Origin: Ophiocordyceps camponoti-saundersi (nom. inval.)
Taxonomy: Eukaryota > Ascomycota > Sordariomycetes > Hypocreales > Ophiocordycipitaceae
Assembly (NCBI GenBank): GCA_003339415.1
Contig: PDHQ01000012.1
Span: 62,001-126,000 of the forward strand
DNA: 64,000 nucleotides
Direction of reading: 5' to 3'
Below the pieces are notes generated by a model. The model had not been told where the DNA came from, did no database searches, and saw nothing but the letters and a program-made list of their open reading frames with translations. Shown here in pieces: positions 10,859 to 22,626 of the stretch (positions within the stretch are counted from its first letter, which is position 1; every line of letters begins with the position of its first letter). The translations under genes and the position numbers were made by a program.

Positions 10859-11100
10859 GTTGCGGGGGGTGTTGAATTAGAGGATGGATATCAGACTGAG
10901 TGAGAGATGAGTGGCGGCACTTGATCGCAGACTGTATGTATGTACTTTTTGATTGTTAGCCGTAAATCACTTCACGTGCGAAGGCACGTAAATTGCGATA
11001 ATACTGTATCTGCCACATGTATTCTTCTTCTTATCGAGTTGATGATGTGCCATCATCATCCCATATTCGCACATTGCCTGTGTCAGCACTCAGCAAGCAG

Positions 11101-11103
<3 letters not shown>

Positions 11104-11131
<28 letters not shown>
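11104..11131. repeat. (CAC)n trinucleotide repeat
   Basis: About nine CAC units just upstream of the chosen start of the phosphoesterase gene. Translated from an upstream ATG (11017) they would give a His run, so they more likely lie in the 5' leader. Confidence 0.8.
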
Positions 11132-11178
11132 ATCAACCAGCCATCAAGCATCAGCCATGTCTCCAACCACCCACGACG

Positions 11179-12048
11179 ATGCTCCAGCTGTCCAAGACGA
11201 TCCTCACACGATTACGCTACAGACACAACAAAGGCAATCGCACTCGACTGCAGATCCTCTCCGACCTTCACCTCGAAGTCGGCAAGCAATACGCCTCCTT
11301 CACCTTTCCCGCCACCGCCCCGTATCTCCTCTTGGCCGGCGACGTCGGCAGACTCATCGATTACAGCGAGTACCTGGCATTCCTGCAACCCCTGTCCACC
11401 CGCTACAAGTCCGTCTTTCTCGTACTCGGAAACCATGAGTTTTACGGCCTCGACTACAAGTCCGGTCTCGCCCAGGCCCGGCGACTAGTAAGCGAGCCGT
11501 CTCTCGCCGATACCGTCGTCTTGCTTCATAGGGCTCGATGGGATGACCCGGACTCGAATCTGACCATCCTCGGGTGCACCCTCTGGTCAGACGTCCCCGA
11601 GCACTGTCGCGCCGTCGTCGAGGCTAGGATCAAGGACTTTAGCAAGATATCCGCCTGGACTGTGCAGAAACACAACGAAGCTCACGCCGACGACTTGGCC
11701 TGGCTCCGTCACCAAGTCGACCAGTTGGGAAACGGCATGGAAAACAACGAGAGACGACTTGTCGTTGTCGCCACACACCATGCTCCCTGCCTCGAGGGCA
11801 CTTCACACCCGGACCATACCGGCAACCCCTGGGTCTCAGCCTTTGCCACCGACTTGTTGACGGACCGAGGCTGGGACGGCGTCGATGTCTGGGTCTTTGG
11901 CCATACTCATTATTCGACCGATTTCGTGCTGCCGTCCGGCACAAGGCTGGTGGCTAATCAGCGAGGGTATGTTCTCCCCGGAGGTAATTCATTACAGAAG
12001 GAAGCTCGTCAATTCAACCCCGGCATGGCCATTACGTTGAAGCGATGA
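11179..12048 (+). CDS. Calcineurin-like metallophosphoesterase
   Basis: Single exon. From ATG 11179 the product is 289 residues (MLQLSKTILTRLR...). The open frame extends upstream to ATG 11017, but that part encodes a His run from a CAC repeat and looks like leader. The metallophosphoesterase signature motifs are present in order: SDLHLEV, LAGDVG, LGNHEFYG, THHAP and FGHTHYS, which carry the Asp, Asn and His ligands of the two-metal centre. Proteins of this size and layout are soluble fungal Ser/Thr-phosphatase-superfamily members, often annotated as phosphodiesterase-like, with unknown natural substrate. No signal peptide is evident from the chosen start. Confidence 0.88.
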   Translation: MLQLSKTILTRLRYRHNKGNRTRLQILSDLHLEVGKQYASFTFPATAPYLLLAGDVGRLIDYSEYLAFLQPLSTRYKSVFLVLGNHEFYGLDYKSGLAQARRLVSEPSLADTVVLLHRARWDDPDSNLTILGCTLWSDVPEHCRAVVEARIKDFSKISAWTVQKHNEAHADDLAWLRHQVDQLGNGMENNERRLVVVATHHAPCLEGTSHPDHTGNPWVSAFATDLLTDRGWDGVDVWVFGHTHYSTDFVLPSGTRLVANQRGYVLPGGNSLQKEARQFNPGMAITLKR

Positions 12049-12701
12049 GACTGCCGTCTCTTTGCCTTTTGCCCATGTAACTGAAAGGATCAATGCCATC
12101 CTCTCTTGTCAGTGAATTTGGGGAGAAGAAGCATGTACATGTTTGTGTGTAGACGGGTCATCGTCTCTACACTTCAAGGTGAAGTCATCCCGTTGTGAAG
12201 TCATCCTCATCAGTTGTCACGAAAGTAATTACATGTCATCCCTTTTCAATACATCGGTCTTTACTAAACCCATTACACCAGGCCAGATCGTCGTTGATAC
12301 GCACACTGTGCACACACATACACACACGCGAGATGCCTTGGACACTCTCTGCCAAGACAAGACACGCCTTCTGGAAGAAATGATGCCATTCTCGGAACAG
12401 TTCGGGAAATCCTTTCCTTTCATTCCCTTAAATTTAAAGCCGCAGATTTCCACGTGGGGGAACTGAAAAAACCACCCCCGAACCCCAAGACCTTGGCAAG
12501 CCCAAGTCCAACGGCCAGCCACGTAAAAGCGAGGCGTATCCATCTCAACCAGCAAGTCGGTCTGAACAAAAAAGCATATCTCATCTCCATCCACCACGAA
12601 CGAGGAATTTGATAAAGGGGGAAAGGGAAGAAAAAAAAAGGTTTATAAAGCATCCGCAACAGACCGAGTTACGAATCAAAAGGACCCCCCCCCCCCCTCT
12701 C
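12049..12701. other. Convergent 3' region
   Basis: Tail-to-tail spacer between the phosphoesterase and the SDR gene. It contains a short CACACATACACACACG run near 12307 and a poly-C tract at about 12684-12695. No supported coding exon was seen. Confidence 0.4.
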
Positions 12702-13505
12702 TCAAGGATCACCAACCCATCCCCCATCGACGACATAGCTCCCGCCCGTAATGGCACTGGCATCATCCGACGCGAGGAAAAGCATCAAATTGGCGACCTC
12801 ACGCGGTAGAAGCACCCGCTTAAGACACTGGGAAGCCAAGCACTCGGCGCGATAGCCGTCCGTCAAGACGGTGTCAATCTGCTTCTTCGTAGCGATAGCC
12901 CCGGGCATGATGCTGTTTACGCGGATGCCATGCACGCCAAACTCCCGTGCGTGAGTCCTGGTTAGGCCGACGACGGCCGCCTTGACGGCCGTGTAGATGG
13001 GCGTTCCCGTGGCGGGGATGCGCCAGCTGATGGAACCGAGGTTGATGATGCAGCCTCTTTCCCGCCGTTGCATCGACGGAACGACGGCCTGCGTGAGGAA
13101 GAACTGGTGGCGGAGGTTGACGTTCACGTCTTCGTCAAAGGACGAGGCCGTAACCTCGGCCGTGGTGAACCGTCCCGCGCTACCGGCGTTGTTGACGAGA
13201 ACGTCGACTCGACCCAACTTCTCAACCGCCTCTCTTCCACAGAGAGCAACCTGGTTAAGGTCCGTCATATCGCAGAAGAGAAACTCGGGCGTAGAGAAGG
13301 AGTCGACGTCTCGAAGTCTATCGCATAGCTTCCGCGCCTCCGTCTCCGCCTGATCTAAGAAAACGACGTGCGACCCCTGCCGGCAGAAGAGCTCGACAGC
13401 CGAGGCGCCGATACCCTGCGCCCCGCCGCTGATGAGCACCGTCTTGCCCCGGAGACTGGGGTAGATGGCGAGGTCTTGAAGCTCTATCTCTTCCGTGCCT
13501 TTCAT
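12702..13505 (-). CDS. Classical short-chain dehydrogenase/reductase
   Basis: Single exon, 267 residues. Rossmann motifs of classical SDRs are present: SGGAQGIG (about 26-33) for cofactor binding, the acidic CDMTD segment (78-82), NNAG (105-108), the catalytic Ser region NLGSIS (155-160), and YTAVK with Tyr171 and Lys175. The end (ITGGSYVVDGGWVGDP) is the usual C-terminus of bacterial-type/FabG-like SDRs. The residue after the second beta strand is Asp (FLDQA), which favours NAD(H) over NADP(H). The substrate cannot be told from sequence. The gene is divergent from the ATL1 gene, sharing a promoter region of about 330 bp. Confidence 0.88.
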   Translation of the reverse strand: MKGTEEIELQDLAIYPSLRGKTVLISGGAQGIGASAVELFCRQGSHVVFLDQAETEARKLCDRLRDVDSFSTPEFLFCDMTDLNQVALCGREAVEKLGRVDVLVNNAGSAGRFTTAEVTASSFDEDVNVNLRHQFFLTQAVVPSMQRRERGCIINLGSISWRIPATGTPIYTAVKAAVVGLTRTHAREFGVHGIRVNSIMPGAIATKKQIDTVLTDGYRAECLASQCLKRVLLPREVANLMLFLASDDASAITGGSYVVDGGWVGDP

Positions 13506-13837
13506 TTCGCCTTGTCGAGGGGGGGTTAAAGATGTTGTGAGAGTGAAGGCTTTCTAGCTGAGAGGATGAAGGGGAGGGACTTGCTAGTGACGAATAAGAA
13601 GATGCGCCGAGTGACGCTCATGAGCGAGCGAAGGAAGAGAAGGATGCAAGTCCGCAATAGCATACAGATAGAGGAAGAGAGGCTGAAGCATGTGACAAAA
13701 CGACGCCTACCAATAGGAAAAACGATGATCCCCGCCAACCTCATCCCAAGCCTGTATGCACCCATGAGTAGGTACGGACGTATAACCACCACCACACATC
13801 CCCCTACCCCAACACCACCACCAACCCGCCATAACCA
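13506..13837. promoter_or_regulatory. Shared divergent promoter, SDR / ATL1
   Basis: The 332-bp space between two head-to-head genes must hold both promoters. No specific binding site was identified; a C-rich CCACCACCACACATCCCCC stretch precedes the ATL1 start. Confidence 0.45.
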
Positions 13838-14488
13838 ATGCCTCGCTCCGACGAAGCCGAAGCATTCCACCACGCCGTCTGCTCCGCCGTACAGGAGATC
13901 CCCGTCGGAAAAGTCACGTCATACGGACACATAGCCCTGCTCGTCGGAACGCGTGAGATGCATCATCGTCATCACTTATCAAGTTTGCCCCTTGACTGAC
14001 CCGTCTTCCGTCTGTCTGCATTGCAGCCCAAAGGCCTCGCCAAGTAGGCCTATGCATGAAACATCTTCCCGCCTCCCCCGACGCCCGCTTTCACTCTGGC
14101 AACGTCCCCTGGCAGCGAGTCATCAACGCCAAGGGCGTCATCTCCCCACGGTGTGTCGTTGATCGGTCTCTGTCTCTTTCTCTCTCTCTATCTCGCTCTC
14201 CCCTCATATTACAGTCATATATCACCCGCCTGTATCCGCATGTATGACTACTATGTACGGATATATGAATCTATTTACACACAACCACACAACCACACAC
14301 GCACTCACTCAGCTCACATCACCACCAGCTCAAACCCATCCGGAGCCCCCGCCCAGGCAGCCGCCCTGCGAGCCGAAGGCGTCGACGTCTCCGCCGGCGC
14401 CCTGGGCGAGCTGAGCGTCGACCTCGCCCGCTTCGGCTGGTTCCCGCCGTCGTTACCATCCGAGGCTGACGGTGACGGTCCTTCGTGA
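13838..14488 (+). CDS. atl1: Alkyltransferase-like DNA repair protein ATL1
   Basis: Three exons, 13838-13952, 14027-14150 and 14329-14488; 132 residues. Introns are 74 and 178 bp; the second contains a TC-rich run. The fold is that of O6-alkylguanine-DNA alkyltransferase: GKVTSYGHIA, RPRQVG (41-46, DNA minor-groove helix and arginine finger) and VPWQRVINAKG. The active-site Cys of true alkyltransferases (PCHRV) is replaced by Trp (PWQRV, W67), which defines ATL proteins. ATLs bind and flip O6-alkylguanine without repairing it and hand the lesion to nucleotide excision repair, as shown for S. pombe Atl1. The tail after residue 110 (WFPPSLPSEADGDGPS) is short and acidic. All splice phases agree. 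Confidence 0.9.
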
Positions 14489-14987
14489 AAACCTCCTGCA
14501 TCCAGTAGTCAAACCTGCGTCACAGCAGCTGCGACTGGAACTGAGCTCGCCTAATGCATCTTCATTCATGGATCGCTTCGTGACATATACAATACAAGAC
14601 CATCGGCCATTTCCTCAACACATGCATACGTACATAGCACGCACCTCTTCATCAGCTTCGATTCCACGGCTCCCTGCTGCATCAGGAGACGCTGTCGGCC
14701 GTGATAACATGCAAGGAAACGTCTCCGGCCCCAAGCCCCCCTCACCAGGCTGCCTATCCCCCCAAAACGCCACTCCCCTCCCCCCTCGGACCCCCTTGCC
14801 CACCACCCCCCCCTTTTCCCACCCAAAGACACGGCCACCGTTCGCGACTTTATCCAGCCCAACTTAGGAAGAAGAAAGAAAAAGGAAGAAAGAGAAAAGA
14901 AAGAAACGAAGATGCATTTCTGCTCAGTTAGCCGCCCGCGGTACTTCGCCAAGACCTCTTCTTCCAGATGCCGCCAATCCTTTTCCT
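14489..14987. other. Convergent 3' region ATL1 / kinesin
   Basis: Tail-to-tail spacer. It contains C-rich stretches around 14740-14830 and an A/G-rich run near 14867-14905. No supported gene was seen. Confidence 0.4.
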
Positions 14988-17900
14988 CTAGAAGCAGTTG
15001 AGGCTGCCCTTCTTCTTCTTCGCCTTGTTCATCGTGTTCATCCTGTCCTCAAGGATCTTGCGCGCCGCCTCGGCCGCCTGTCTCTTCTTGCGCTCCTCCT
15101 CTACCGCGTGCATGCTCCACCGATTGTCGTGCGGTATTTCCGCAGGCCGCTCTTTGAGCTCCTTGACCTCGGACTCGAGTTCCGACGCCCTCTTCCGCCA
15201 CGCGTCGCATTCCGACTTGGCCTTCTTCGACTGCTTCTCTAGGTCAGTGAGAGCCTCCTCCAGCGTGTGCGTCAGATGCCGCTCCGCATAGAGTTTCTTC
15301 TCAATCGACCGCACCAGGGCCTCGTGGTCTTCCGTCACCTGCGAGATGCTGGCACCGTCTTTGACGGGCGTGCGACCGGGCGAAGTCTGCCCGCCGCTCG
15401 TGGGTGAGCCGCTTCGAGCCGCGCTGGGGAGAGGCGGCAGAGGGATAGCCGGCGGCGGCGACGGCAGCGACGCGTGAGACGGACTCTTTCGAATCGTCGA
15501 GTTCGAGTTGGATCGATTGACCTCGACTGATCCGACCACTTCTTGGTACTTGGCCTGTCGTCGCGGGGGCTTCGTCAACATCATGCCAGGGGCGCATGCG
15601 AGACCTCGACTCACCTGAAGGTTGCTATACTCCTCTCGGATCGTGTACAGCTCAGCCTGGAGCTTGGCTCGTGCCGCTTGCGCTTCCTCTAGTTGTGCGT
15701 TGCGCTCCGTCTGCAGCGTGCTGAGCCGGTTGTTGCTGATCTGCACCGCGTCAAAGTTGCTGGCCAGCTGCTCCTCGAGCTCCTCCACCAGACGGCTGTG
15801 CTTCTTGTTCTTCGTCATCAGATCCGACATCCTCGTCTGAACGGCGGATACCTGATCGGTGATGGAACTGGGGCGTTCGGTACCGTCCGCACCCTCGAGC
15901 ATACTGCTGAGCGCGCTCTTGGCCGCCTGAAGATCTCGTTCCGTGCTCTCGTTAGCCACCATGAGTTCGTTCAAGCGCTCCTGCATCTCGCTCGCCCGAC
16001 GCTGCTCCTCTTCTAGTTTCTTGTGAGCTGCCGCCAGCGTCTCGATCTGCTCCGCCAGCGTCTCAACGCTGACGTCCAGGCCCAGGGCGGCGCCGACCAT
16101 GGCGGCCGCTTTCTCGAGCTGATCTCTTGCTTCGAACAGTTCCGTCTCCAGCTTATGAAGGGCGTCCGCGTGCTCGGTCATGAGAACCTCAACCTGCTCC
16201 TCGTAGCCCTTCTGTTCCGTGGCCCTGACCTCAGACAGCTGCTTGGCATGGTCTGCCTTGAGATGCTCCAGCGTCTCCTGGTGAGCCCGAGTCGCGTCTC
16301 CGTACGTGGCCACCTTGTCTTCGAGCTCAGCCACCAGTGCTCGGTGTCGGCTGAGTTCTTTGGCTGCCTCGTTACCGTCGGCCGTAGCTCTGACCTGCGA
16401 GTCGGCGAGGTTGGTGTTCAGGGTCACGATCTGCGCTTCGAGCTGCTCCACAGTCCGCCGCAGTTCGGCCTCTGTCGTTTGCATCGAGTCGAGGGCCGAC
16501 TTGTGTCTGGCTTCCCACCCTGACAGTTCCGTCTGCAGCTGCGCCACCACCTCGGTCTCGCCATCAGCTGGAGACGTGTCCCTCCCGGCTCCTTGGAGCG
16601 ATTCTCGCAGTCTCTGGAGCTCTGCCCCGAGCTCCGCTTCCCGGGCTTTTCGCTCTTGTCGCATCTCAAACACCTGCATCTCGCTCTTCTCCAGCTGTAC
16701 ACGAAGGGCCGCCACGGTCGACATATCCATAATGGGACTCTTGAGGCTGGATCGCTCGCGAGTCAGCCCCGAAATAATGGTCGTCTTAGTCTCCATCTCC
16801 TTTCTGGCCGCCGCGACTTCTGCCTCGAGCTCCTGGATGCGCTCGCTCCGGGATTGAAGCTCGTGGATGGCGGAGTTGAGGTTGAGCTCAAAGTTCTGCA
16901 TCACCTCGGGCTGGCCGTCAAAGTTCTCCGTCGCAATATTCCGGAGCGACGTGAAGGACCGATGGGCCCGGTCGATGACCGTAATGTTCTGGCTCGACTT
17001 CCGGCGGATAATGGGCGTCGACTGCCTGGGTGACGACGCCTCGACGGCGCGCGCCTTTGAAACCTCCGTCTTGAGCTCCTCCACCATGTCCAGAGCCTCG
17101 CTGTGTTTAGACTCGAGCTCGGCGAACTTGCTCGCCAGCTCCTTTTCTGCCGCCTCCTTCTCGCCGGCCAGCGTTCGCAGCCGAGCGACTTCCTCCTTGA
17201 GCGCCCCGTCTTCCGCCTGTCTCGTCAGGTCGTCGGATGACACGGCCGGCCTGGCGGTGGCCGTCCCGTCCTCGGACGTCGCCTCCGTGTCCGCCGTGGC
17301 GGACGACCCGACAGCCGACGACAGCTCCGAGGAAAGTGATCGTGATACCGAGTATCTCGGCCCGTCCGTATCGGGAGACCTCTCGGAGGATGTCAGCATA
17401 CCGGCCCTGGCTTGCGCGTCGGACCGGATTGAGAGCACTGAGTCCCGAACGCGTGGCGGGAAACGGGCTTCGTCGACGGCGTCCTGCAGACTGGCCAGCG
17501 TCTGCAGTGCTTCTTCGTACCTCGAGTGCAAATCACTCAGGTCCTTGACCGTCGTCTCGTGCTCGGCTCGGAGATGCGTCAGTTCCTGGGTGACGTTGGT
17601 GAGCTTCTCCGACGCCAGCCGTCTCTGTACGGGGCTCAGCGTAGGTTCGCCGTCGACGGCTTCATCCTCCGCAGTCGAAGCCTCCTCTTCGTCGACGACA
17701 CCGTCCTGCTTGGCGTGAGAGCGGCCCAAACCGACTTCGCGCTCGCCAGCCTTGGGGGTCGACGGGGCTCGAGCAGGATCCGCCCCTTTGCGACGAGGCG
17801 GTGTGCCGTTTGTGCTCTCCGGCTCTTCCAGGTGGTCAAGTTCGTGCAGCAGGGAATCGAGCTTGCCCAGGCATCGCTGACGCTCAATGACTTGCTCCAG

Positions 17901-20092
17901 CCGGTCGATCTCGCGCTGCATGAGCTCCGCGTCCTGATCCGACTCGGCCAAGCGCTCCTCCAGGGTTGATATATAATCCTCACACGAGGCCTCGTTCTCA
18001 CGCACCCTGGCAATCTCCTTGCGCAGCTCGACGATGATGGTCGTATTCTTCTCTTCACCATTGGTGTGTCCATCAAGCTTAGCCTCGAGGTCGTGCAGAT
18101 AGTTTTCGGTGCTTGCCTCGCGATCCATAAGCTTTTGCAGACGCAGTTGGAGTTGGTTGTTGATTGTCTCGGCGTAAGCACATTTTGACTCCTTTTCAAG
18201 CAGGCTCGTCTCGGTGCTCGACAGCGTTGCGCGCGTGTTGGAAAGGGACTGCTCGAGCGTCTGAATCGTCTTCTCATACTCGAGTACAACCTGCTCGACG
18301 GCTTGAGCAAACGAGTTGGAGCGGTTGAGTCGGTCAGTGGCGCTGTCGCCCGGGTTGTCCCCAACCGACTCGGACTCCCTGGCCCTGGCCATCTCGCCGA
18401 TGAGCATGGCATGGCGGCGGCCCAGGGCGTTGTAGTTCTCCTGTACGTCGAGCAGCTGGTTGTTGAGCTCTACCTCGCGTTCGTTCTGACGGTCTGGCCT
18501 GTCATTGACGGCCCCGGACACACGGCGCGGCCGCGGACTGGCGCCGCCACCGCCCGAGGCGCTTCGTATTTGCTCACGCAAGAAGGAGACCTCGGCACGA
18601 AGACGATCAATGACGGCCTGCTTGTCGCCTTCGTCGACTTGCTGGATGCGCGGTTTCGACTGTATGGCGCGAGCACGCTGGGCATACTGAACCGTGTTGA
18701 CCGTCTCGCCGAGGTGAAACTCGGCGGGGGTGACGCAGGCGATCATGTAAGTGATGGCGTTGCCTCCCAATGAGTCCTGGAGAAGACGTGTGAGTTTGGA
18801 GTCGCGATAGGAGACGTGCGAGCCAGGCTGACGCGATGAAAGCTGGCTGATGACCTTGCCCAACGACGCCAGACCTGCATTGATAGAAATGCCTTCCTTG
18901 GCGCGCTCCCCTTGGGCACCCGTATTCTTGAGCCTCTCGCTGCCGGCCAAATCTACGAAGTGCAACTTGCTGTCGGTGGTGACGGATACATCCTGGCCAG
19001 TCATGGCCTCGAGGGGCACGGAGAAGCGCTTCTCGGTCACTCCGGACTGAAGACGGCTCCTGCGCTGGACGAGATTGAGGGAAAAGACGGCATGAGAGCG
19101 AGATGACTTGGCGTTGATGGCGGTGGCGTCAGTTTGGCGAATGCTAGAGCCAAAGTTGAGGGCATTCATGAGGTCGTCCACGGAGTCGATTTCGACCTGA
19201 TGGAGGCCGGTAAGTATAATGTTGCCCTTGGCATCCTCGCGGATGGCGACGCTGCCGCGTTCCTGGGCCGCAGTCGAGTCGGGAACAAGGAGATCGCGCA
19301 GCTGTTCGTTGTATATCTCGACGTAGGTGGCCTTGAGCGACCAGTTGCGATCGCCTAGGGCACTTCCTCGCGGGCCATATCCTCGTGGGGTGCGTAGTTG
19401 AGAAGTGACGGAATTGGGTATCTTTCCAGGATTCGACCCGGAGCGAGATTGATTGAGCTTTTCAAACAGAGCGGCAGCGGCGCGAGGGATAACGCCTACA
19501 AAGAAGAGTCAGCATCGAGTCGAGACGGAAGAGGAGGAAGAAGTACCCATCATCTCAGGATCCAACTGCTCGGGGGGGCCCGAGGTGCCCATGGTGTACG
19601 ACTTGCCGGCGCCCGACTGTCCGTAGGCCAGGAGAGAAACATTGTAGCCCTGTGTGAAAGCATTGACGGAGTCGGCGAGATAATCCCAGATGCCGTCCTG
19701 CATCACGTCGGGGCCGAAGACGCGGTCGAATACAAAGACCTTGCGACCTTGGGGAGAGTCAATGGCGAGACTTGTGTCGGACGTGGTTTGAACCATGGAG
19801 CGCTGGAAGCGCGAGGGTACCAGGTCGAAGCCAGGGTCGGTGGGCTTTTGGGGAGGACGCACTCGGACAGCTTCACCAAGGTCTGTCAGCCGGCCGAATC
19901 ATCAAGGAAGCAGGGGAGCGAAGACTTACCAACTCTGACAGCGGTGCGACTGTCGTCGTCCGAAGCCCGGCTGGCGCTGCCAGGCTTGCTGCTGATGCTC
20001 ATCCTGCTGGGACACCGCGGCGGTGGTCTTGCGATGGCACTCAGGGGCCGCTGAGGCGAGTGAACGGGCGAGGCCGGCGGCGAGGGAGCCAT
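14988..20092 (-). CDS. N-terminal-motor kinesin with long coiled coil, kinesin-4-like
   Basis: Three exons, 20092-19930, 19870-19547 and 19495-14988, with introns of 59 and 51 bp; 1,664 residues. The motor domain follows a 50-residue Ser/Pro-rich head. It begins at VAVRVRPP (about 54-61), has the P-loop GQSGAGKSYTMG (138-149), then NAKSSRSHAVF (switch I), VDLAGSERLKNTGA (switch II) and YRDSKLTRLLQDSLGGN. A neck region (YAQRARAIQSKPRIQQVDEG) leads into more than 1,000 residues of heptad-rich coiled coil broken by Ser/Pro-rich linkers. N-terminal motor plus RLLQDSLGGN and the coil length fit kinesin-4/KIF4-KIF21-like fungal kinesins, but the subfamily is not certain. The C-terminus is strongly basic and ends KKKKGSLNCF. 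Splicing puts the P-loop exon in frame with the rest (all phase 1). Confidence 0.92.
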
Positions 20093-20820
20093 GGCGGGCC
20101 AAGGGGAGGGGGATTGAGGAGTGACCTGGCTGGCCCAAGGGGGGGAACGTGCGGCCGGGCGGAGAGATTTGCTCCGTCGAAGTGACAGGTCTCCTCTGCC
20201 ACCTAACAGAGCTGTCTGCCGCCAGGCGAGATTGGGGTCCGTCCAGCAAGTATCGAGGGACGGACGACGATGGTGATGCAGGCCCGGGGGAGGGGAATGA
20301 TGGGCGGGAGATCAGCAGCAGGCTGTCTTTAGAGAGGGAGGACAATGTCTCGCGCGCGAAGACCCGAGTCGCCAGAAGCGCGGTGCCATACAGCCAGCCC
20401 GCCTGGCAGGGTAAGTAATTAAACAACCCACAGCTTTATTTCAAGGGCTTTACTTTCTGGTGAGGCACCGGCGTAGAGGTCGAGAGACTGGAGGCGGAGG
20501 AGGAAGAGGATGAGGGGGGGGGGGGAGAGAAGGGTGTGTAAAAAAAAATTAGGGTGGAGGAGAGGGAGAAGAAGGGTGATGATTGAATGGGCCCTTGATG
20601 GGGGTTAGACAAGGGAACCATGGAAAATTAGAATAGGTATACAAAACGAGGGTGGTGCTGCTGGGGGCGAGGCACTGGAGCTGGAGAGGAGGGAGGGGGG
20701 GGTGTGGGCAAGGGCGAAAGGCTCTCTCATCAGCCAACCCCAAGTGGTGTGCATATAGTGGGTACGAATAGCACAACAAGCAAGCAAAAGAAGTGAAGAG
20801 AAGGAGAAGAAGAGAACGGG

Positions 20821-20878
20821 GAGAGAGAGAGAGAGAGAGCAAGCAATACGGATAGAGAGAGAGAGAGAGAGAGAGGGG
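20821..20878. repeat. (GA)n microsatellite
   Basis: Two runs of AG/GA dinucleotides (about 20821-20840 and 20853-20875) separated by AGCAAGCAATACGGAT; likely in the leader or promoter of the kinesin gene. Confidence 0.85.
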
Positions 20879-21659
20879 GGAGGGAGGGGAAAAAGAAAGG
20901 AGAGGAAAGGAAAGGCGCAACGTGGGAAAAGGAAAGCGGTCCGCGTGCACCATAAAAAGAAGACGGTTCAGGAATAATGCTCCGATTCGCAGTAAACAAA
21001 AAGTCTATCGTCACAAGAGGCAAAGGCGACGACGGCGCACACTACGATGATAACAACGAGTCAACGACAACAATGATAATGACGATTCGGCCGTTTCCAT
21101 TTTCCCTTCTGCTTCTTCTTCTTCTTCTCTCCCCTCCTTTTCACCTACATATCACATACATACATATAACTATCCCAGGACTGGCTTCATCTTGCATGAG
21201 CCGTGCCGAGTTGGCTTACCCTGCAGCAGCTCTTCGCTTGGAAGGGGTGGGCACGACGGCGCCGTGTCCCTCGCCGGGAGGCCCTGGCTTTTGCGGCTCG
21301 AAAGCCACAGGCCATCCCATGCTTGGAGAGCTTTCTTTTTCCTTTGGCCTCTTACAAAACAAAACCTTGTGCGAATGCCTACCTAGGCAGTAGGTAGCCC
21401 ACGGCACCTCTGTCTGTCTCTGTGTGTGAGCGTGCTATGATTTAGTACGAAGCACGGCTCACTACATCGCGTGGCAGCCATCTGTCTCACCCAAACCCCG
21501 GAGGAGAGGAGGGGGGTGGCTCTCGTCCAGCTGTGTTCTTTTCTTTCTTGCTATTCCCTCAGGATGACAACCATGTTCTGTAGGATGGGTCAATGGCCGA
21601 TGCATACCCGTACAGTATGTGATCTGGTAGGTAACCCATCCAAGCATGGGATGTGCCAG

Positions 21660-21720
21660 CCACACCACCTCCTCCACCACCTCCTCCACCACCTCCTCCA
21701 CCTCCTCCACCACACACACC
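21660..21720. repeat. CACCTCCTC / CCACC repeat
   Basis: Tandem CCACCTCCT-type units followed by CACACACA. The reverse strand would encode a Val/Glu run, which explains a spurious open frame there. Confidence 0.8.
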
Positions 21721-22626
21721 ATCAGCCTGCTTAAGCGAGCTGCTTGCTACTAACCCGGCAAAGAAGCAACCCTCTCTACTACCTACCTACCTGTATCCGT
21801 AGAAAGTATCCGTACAGATAAAAATATGTATGTATCCATATTCTCCTCCCTCCCTGCGCCACCCGCGTGCCCAAGGGTGAGTGAGAGAGGGGGGAAAGGG
21901 GAAAAAAAAAGGCTCACCCTTAAATTCCTGTATGCGCAGAGATGAAGGATTGACGCAAAGAGCGTAATCGAGTACAAATTCGTAGCCAAGAAGCAAAGAC
22001 TCAAAAGGGTCCGTTGCATGTCGGCCGCACTCCGCAGTCCACTCGCTGACAGACAACCCTTTTGCTGGGTTTCGGCGCTTGGACGCAGTCGTTATGTCTC
22101 GATCCAGCACCCTCCTTGCTTGGTGTGTGAGTGTGTGGTGTGTGTGGCGTGTGTTTGTGTGTGTGGCCGGATACGGTCATTCTACCGCTTTAAAAACCTT
22201 TGCACCTTGCAATTTCTCTACATCGTCAGTTTTCCGGCCATCCGAAGTAAGGAATAAAACAGAAACTTGTTTCTGACCGACCTAAACCCAAGCCGGTCCT
22301 TGCTTTACCTTTGCTTGTTTCCCGCCCATCTTCGCAACGCGGTCCTTTGATAGTATCAATTGAGCATGTATGTACGAATAAGGTGGTGGTAGAGTGATAC
22401 TGATAGGGAAATACTTGGACGCGACCGATTGGCTACGTGCCTTTTTTCCCCACTTGCCGCGTCTCTCTGCCGTCCGATGCAACCTTGGCGGCAGCCTGCA
22501 GGTACACGAATATGTCCGCCCTCTGCATTATACTATTCACACATCACCGGCACGTGTCGCTCGCAAGAGAGCTTCATCAAACCAAAACAGATGTCATCAC
22601 CCAGAGACGCGCCTTTCGCCATCATC

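Larger units (their letters stand above)
20093..22626. other. Long divergent spacer kinesin / EME1 with simple repeats
   Basis: 2.5 kb between two head-to-head genes. It contains poly-purine tracts (20480-20720), a GA microsatellite (20821-20878), a CTT run near 21115, a CAC/CTC repeat (21660-21720) and TG-rich sequence (22125-22165). Open frames here are low-complexity and show no domain. The kinesin promoter and leader should lie at the left side and the EME1 promoter at the right. Confidence 0.45.

Noticed and set aside
11017..11178. Upstream extension of the metallophosphoesterase frame with a His run
   Set aside because: The His run comes from a CAC microsatellite and the sequence before the inner Met lacks conservation; treated as 5' leader.
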